A stretch of DNA of 7,538 nt from Bacillota bacterium (GTDB lineage Bacteria; Bacillota; Clostridia; Christensenellales; Pumilibacteraceae), in contig WQSV01000064.1 of the NCBI GenBank assembly GCA_009787685.1, positions 1-7,538 of the forward strand, read 5' to 3'. The notes under the pieces were generated by a model. The model saw only the letters and a list, made by a program, of their open reading frames with translations. It was not told the origin of the DNA and did not search any database. Of the stretch, positions 6,044 to 7,538 are shown one piece after another; within the stretch, counting starts at the first letter, position 1; each line of letters opens with the position of its first letter. Made by a program: the position numbers and the translations under genes.

Positions 6044-6472
6044 TTAGTTGTTGTCGAAATTTTTAACCATTTTTATTGTCAAACCGCCACCGTCCGTTTT
6101 TGAAAGCGTCAATTCATCCATGAAACTCTCCATGATAGTGAATCCCATTCCGCTTCTTTCTTCGTCTGGTTTTGTTGTGAAAAATGGCTTTCGAATCGCC
6201 TCAATATCGTCAGCGCCTTGACCAAAGTCGCGAATTTCGATATGTAGGACACGTGCAACAAGCAAGAGGTCGATTTCAATCAGTCCACCATTTCCACCAT
6301 ATGCATGAATCACGCTGTTAGTTATTGCTTCCGAAACTGCAGTTTTCACATCACTCAATTGGTCGACTGTTGGGTCAATTGACAAGCAAAAAGCGGCGAC
6401 CGCATTTCTGACGAACGCTTCATTGCTTGATAGTGCTTGGACTTGAATTTTCACAAAGTTTTCTTTTTTCAT
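6044..6472 (-). CDS. spoIIAB: Anti-sigma-F factor and SpoIIAA kinase SpoIIAB
   Basis: This 142-residue GHKL-family ATPase binds sigma-F and keeps it inactive; it also phosphorylates SpoIIAA on serine. The N box is VSEAITNSVIHAY (46-58, with E48 and N52), the G1 box is IRDFGQG (80-86), and the ATP lid and G2 box are FTTKPDEERSGMGFTIM (98-114). The length matches the family (146 in B. subtilis). A Shine-Dalgarno GGAGG (6490-6486) lies 13 bases before the ATG. The gap to the spoIIAA stop is 125 bp, whereas these genes usually abut or overlap. An in-frame continuation of the spoIIAA frame ends in a TGA that overlaps this ATG (ATGA), hinting at a former overlap. Confidence 0.96.
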   Translation of the reverse strand: MKKENFVKIQVQALSSNEAFVRNAVAAFCLSIDPTVDQLSDVKTAVSEAITNSVIHAYGGNGGLIEIDLLLVARVLHIEIRDFGQGADDIEAIRKPFFTTKPDEERSGMGFTIMESFMDELTLSKTDGGGLTIKMVKNFDNN

Positions 6473-6588
6473 ATCTTTTTGATTTCCTCCGTTTTTTCTT
6501 TTGTTGTTTCTTCTTGTTTTTTATTCGGAACGCCGAAGTGAAATTCCCTAATTTTTTCACAATCCTCATTCCCAGATTTTACTATCAG
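6469..6588 (-). pseudogene. Open stretch in the spoIIAA frame beyond its stops; possible lost C-terminal tail
   Basis: The spoIIAA frame has TAG (6600-6598), two codons, then TGA (6591-6589). After that it stays open for 39 codons in the same frame, with a Lys/Glu-rich end (NKKQEETTKEKTEEIKKI), and closes with TGA at 6471-6469, which overlaps the spoIIAB ATG as ATGA. There is no ATG, GTG or TTG to start it independently. It may be the remnant of a longer SpoIIAA, or chance openness in A-rich sequence. No product can be assigned. Confidence 0.3.
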
Positions 6589-6597
6589 TCACCTACA

Positions 6598-6909
6598 CTA
6601 ATACTCAACCTTTGGCATAAGCGTGTATACCCCTGATAAAGTCAAGATTTTGTCGATTGAGCGAGAAGGATTTGCAATGACAACTGTGACTCCTCTTTCT
6701 TTCAGTTTCTTAAATCTTCCAATCAAAACGCCTATGCCAGTTGAATCCATAAAAGATAAATTACTTAGGTCAATGACAACTTTTCCCATGTCATAACAGT
6801 CAAATGATGTTTCCATTTGACCACGAGTGTAGAGAGCCTTGCTCTCGTCAAGTTCTCCTTCAAGAGACATATATAGAACCCCTTTCAAAAATCTGTGTTT
6901 GACCTTCAT
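6598..6909 (-). CDS. spoIIAA: Anti-anti-sigma factor SpoIIAA
   Basis: This 103-residue STAS-domain protein, when unphosphorylated, binds SpoIIAB and releases sigma-F. The order MKVKHRFLKGVLYMSLEGELD matches the family N-terminus. The phosphorylation site lies in LSFMDSTGIGVLIGR, with S56 at the place of B. subtilis S58, and the C-terminal helix begins LTLSGVYTLM. It is about 14 residues shorter than the 117-residue B. subtilis protein; part of that is at the N-terminus and the rest is the last helix, so the core is complete but the C-terminus is trimmed. I kept the ATG at 6909 because the family alignment starts there. There is no Shine-Dalgarno; an extended -10 element ends seven bases upstream, which suggests a leaderless message. 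It is the first gene of the spoIIA operon. Confidence 0.95.
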   Translation of the reverse strand: MKVKHRFLKGVLYMSLEGELDESKALYTRGQMETSFDCYDMGKVVIDLSNLSFMDSTGIGVLIGRFKKLKERGVTVVIANPSRSIDKILTLSGVYTLMPKVEY

Positions 6910-6916
6910 AACTTAA

Positions 6917-6925
6917 ATTTTAGCA
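6917..6925 (-). promoter_or_regulatory. Candidate extended -10 element of the spoIIA operon
   Basis: TGCTAAAAT on the minus strand (6925-6917), identical to the element ahead of pcrA, lies seven bases before the spoIIAA ATG, so transcription would begin at or next to the A of the start codon. No -35 is recognisable 16-18 bases upstream, which suits an activator-dependent promoter; three Spo0A-box-like sites lie upstream. In B. subtilis this operon uses sigma-H; I do not see a good sigma-H promoter here. Confidence 0.45.
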
Positions 6926-6926
6926 A

Positions 6927-6956
6927 AAAAATATCCCTTGGTTTTGGGATATTTTT
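6927..6956. terminator. Perfect 11-bp palindrome upstream of spoIIAA; bidirectional terminator-like or operator
   Basis: AAAAATATCCC (6927-6937) and GGGATATTTTT (6946-6956) form an uninterrupted 11-bp stem with an 8-base loop. Both strands end in T-runs (five on plus, seven on minus). It lies between the spoIIAA -10 element and the 0A-box-like array. If spoIIA starts at the proposed -10 and the LysM gene at its own promoter, neither message contains this hairpin. Confidence 0.5.
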
Positions 6957-6982
6957 GTCGCAAATTGTCTTATATTGTCACA
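6955..6982. promoter_or_regulatory. Three Spo0A-box-like sites in tandem at exact 10-bp spacing
   Basis: TTGTCGCA (6955-6962), TTGTCTTA (6965-6972) and TTGTCACA (6975-6982) match the 0A box TTGTCGAA at 7, 6 and 6 of 8 positions. All start exactly 10 bp apart, so they lie on one face of the helix. Spo0A is known to bind tandem boxes at this spacing and to activate spoIIA. They sit about 45-72 bp upstream of the inferred spoIIAA transcription start. Confidence 0.6.
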
Positions 6983-7006
6983 ATTTTTTATTGCTCACAT
7001 ATCTTA
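6979..7006 (+). promoter_or_regulatory. Candidate sigma-K (late mother cell) promoter of the LysM gene
   Basis: CACA (6979-6982) followed after 15 bases by CATATCTTA (6998-7006) fits the sigma-K consensus, a -35 of mACm and a -10 of CATAnnnTA. Transcription would start near 7013, about 40 bases before the ATG. The -35 overlaps the third 0A-box-like site. Sigma-E promoters have a related -10, so mother-cell expression is the safer reading. Confidence 0.45.
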
Positions 7007-7038
7007 ATTAAAGATTAATTTTTCAAGACTTAATCGAG

Positions 7039-7044
7039 AAGGAG
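7039..7044 (+). promoter_or_regulatory. Ribosome binding site of the LysM gene
   Basis: AAGGAG lies ten bases before the ATG at 7055. It fixes the start and rules out an upstream extension that could have supplied a signal peptide. Confidence 0.8.
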
Positions 7045-7054
7045 ATTTTACATA

Positions 7055-7538
7055 ATGCAATGCTTGCACCCCATTTTTCACACAATAAAGGCTGGTGACA
7101 CTCTTTATTTATTGGCAAAACACTATCACACAACTGTTGAAGAATTGATGAGACTGAATCCTCATGTTGACCCCTATAACCTTCATATTGGACGAACTCT
7201 TCTTATTTGCCCGGGAGAAATCCAAGGCATCACTCCAGAAGTTCCGCCGATTGGAGTTGTTCCTCCACCAGTTGGAGTTGTTCCTCCGATTGGAGTCGTT
7301 CCACCCATTATGCCACCAATTGGAGTCAATCCACCAATCACTCCACCGATTGGAGTTATCCCACCAGTAATGCCACCGGTTGGCGTTGTTCCGCCTGTCA
7401 TGCCCCCTGTTGGAGTTTTTCCACCGACTCGCCCAACTCCACCAATAGGAACTCTTCCTCCAACGCCACCCGTTTTACCTATTCCCCCAATCGGAACTCT
7501 TCCTCCTCGTCCACCAATCCGCCCACCAATGCCACCGT
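7055..7538 (+). CDS. LysM-domain protein with a proline-rich repeat tail, probable spore coat or cortex protein (partial)
   Basis: The gene runs off the right edge after 161 residues. Residues about 9-54 form one LysM domain: HTIKAGDTLYLLAKHYHTT, then VEELMRLNP, ending LHIGRTLLICPG. LysM binds N-acetylglucosamine-containing glycans such as peptidoglycan. From residue 63 the protein is almost entirely a degenerate decapeptide repeat, PP(I/V)GV(V/N/I/F)PP(I/V)(M/T), shifting to PPIGTLPP near the end. There is no signal peptide: the N-terminus MQCLHPIFH has no positive charge and no hydrophobic stretch. Cys3 and Cys52 bracket the domain. Cytoplasmic LysM proteins in spore formers include coat proteins such as SafA, which locate at the cortex-coat interface from the mother cell; the sigma-K-like promoter supports a similar role. 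The exact function, and what follows the repeat, cannot be seen. Confidence 0.8.
   Translation, partial: MQCLHPIFHTIKAGDTLYLLAKHYHTTVEELMRLNPHVDPYNLHIGRTLLICPGEIQGITPEVPPIGVVPPPVGVVPPIGVVPPIMPPIGVNPPITPPIGVIPPVMPPVGVVPPVMPPVGVFPPTRPTPPIGTLPPTPPVLPIPPIGTLPPRPPIRPPMPP
7241..7537 (+). repeat. In-frame 30-bp-period proline-rich repeat inside the LysM gene
   Basis: About ten degenerate units, mostly 30 bp with some shorter, encode PP(I/V)GV- and PPIGTL-type peptides. The units differ at many third positions and at variable residues, so the array is old or under selection at protein level rather than a fresh expansion. It continues to the window edge. Confidence 0.85.

Noticed and set aside
6051..6058. 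Exact 0A box TTGTCGAA at the end of spoIIAB
   Set aside because: It is explained by the codons for Phe-Asp-Asn at the spoIIAB C-terminus, stands alone without phased neighbours, and no promoter for sigF is visible next to it.
6420..6569. Minus-strand 49-residue Lys/Arg-rich frame starting MRIVKKLGNF between spoIIAA and spoIIAB
   Set aside because: Its basic composition follows from an A-rich region read out of frame, it runs into spoIIAB in another frame, and its upstream Shine-Dalgarno is poor.
6427..6636. Plus-strand 69-residue hydrophobic Phe-rich frame across the spoIIAA-spoIIAB gap
   Set aside because: The Phe/Leu richness reflects T-rich antisense of the A-rich gap and of Lys codons; it overlaps two solid genes.
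7183..7401. Minus-strand Gly/Thr/Ile-rich reading frame opposite the LysM repeat
   Set aside because: It is the exact antisense of the proline-rich repeat; CC-rich proline codons read as GG-rich glycine codons. No Shine-Dalgarno or family supports it.
7241..7537. Possible CRISPR array or satellite from the 30-bp periodicity
   Set aside because: The repeat stays in frame in a well-supported gene, units are degenerate at third positions, and there are no conserved repeats separated by unique spacers.

Overview
The window looks like a chromosomal segment from a low-GC, endospore-forming Bacillota, most likely of the Clostridia. The evidence is a complete spoIIA operon (spoIIAA, spoIIAB, sigF), the pcrA-ligA pair found together in many Gram-positive genomes, AT-rich codon choice throughout, and a protein made of a Spo0A-type DNA-binding domain. 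No species can be named from the sequence alone. There is no integrase, transposase, tRNA, rRNA or CRISPR array.

Layout, read along the minus strand from the right: spoIIAA (6909-6598), spoIIAB (6472-6044) and sigF (6023-5304) form the forespore sigma-factor operon, closed by a clear intrinsic terminator. A new promoter then drives pcrA (5241-3061) and ligA (3054-1084), a repair helicase and the NAD-dependent DNA ligase, only 6 bases apart. After a hairpin-rich, gene-free stretch (835-1083) comes a 178-residue protein (834-298) that I read as a receiver-less Spo0A paralogue: its C-terminal two thirds align with the Spo0A effector domain, but there is no response-regulator domain. A second gene-free stretch (84-297) holds a perfect 15-bp tandem repeat carrying DnaA-box-like sites. 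It precedes the start of a gene that runs off the left edge (83-1) and resembles the N-terminus of DnaA. On the right, on the plus strand, a LysM protein with a proline-rich decapeptide repeat starts at 7055 and runs off the window. It is read divergently from spoIIAA.

How the parts fit: SpoIIAA, SpoIIAB and SigF are the partner-switching module that fires the first compartment-specific sigma factor in the forespore. The spoIIAA/LysM intergenic region (6910-7054) is dense: three Spo0A-box-like TTGTC sites exactly 10 bp apart, an 11-bp perfect palindrome, an extended -10 element almost touching the spoIIAA start, and a sequence fitting the sigma-K (late mother cell) promoter consensus upstream of the LysM gene. 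The LysM protein lacks a signal peptide, as expected for a coat or cortex-associated protein made in the mother cell.

The most interesting points are the receiver-less Spo0A-like protein with a changed recognition helix, the phased 0A-box array, and a pattern in which transcription-unit-initial genes (spoIIAA, pcrA, the Spo0A-like gene) lack a Shine-Dalgarno site and have a -10 element 7-9 bases before the ATG, suggesting leaderless or nearly leaderless mRNAs, while operon-internal genes have good Shine-Dalgarno sites.
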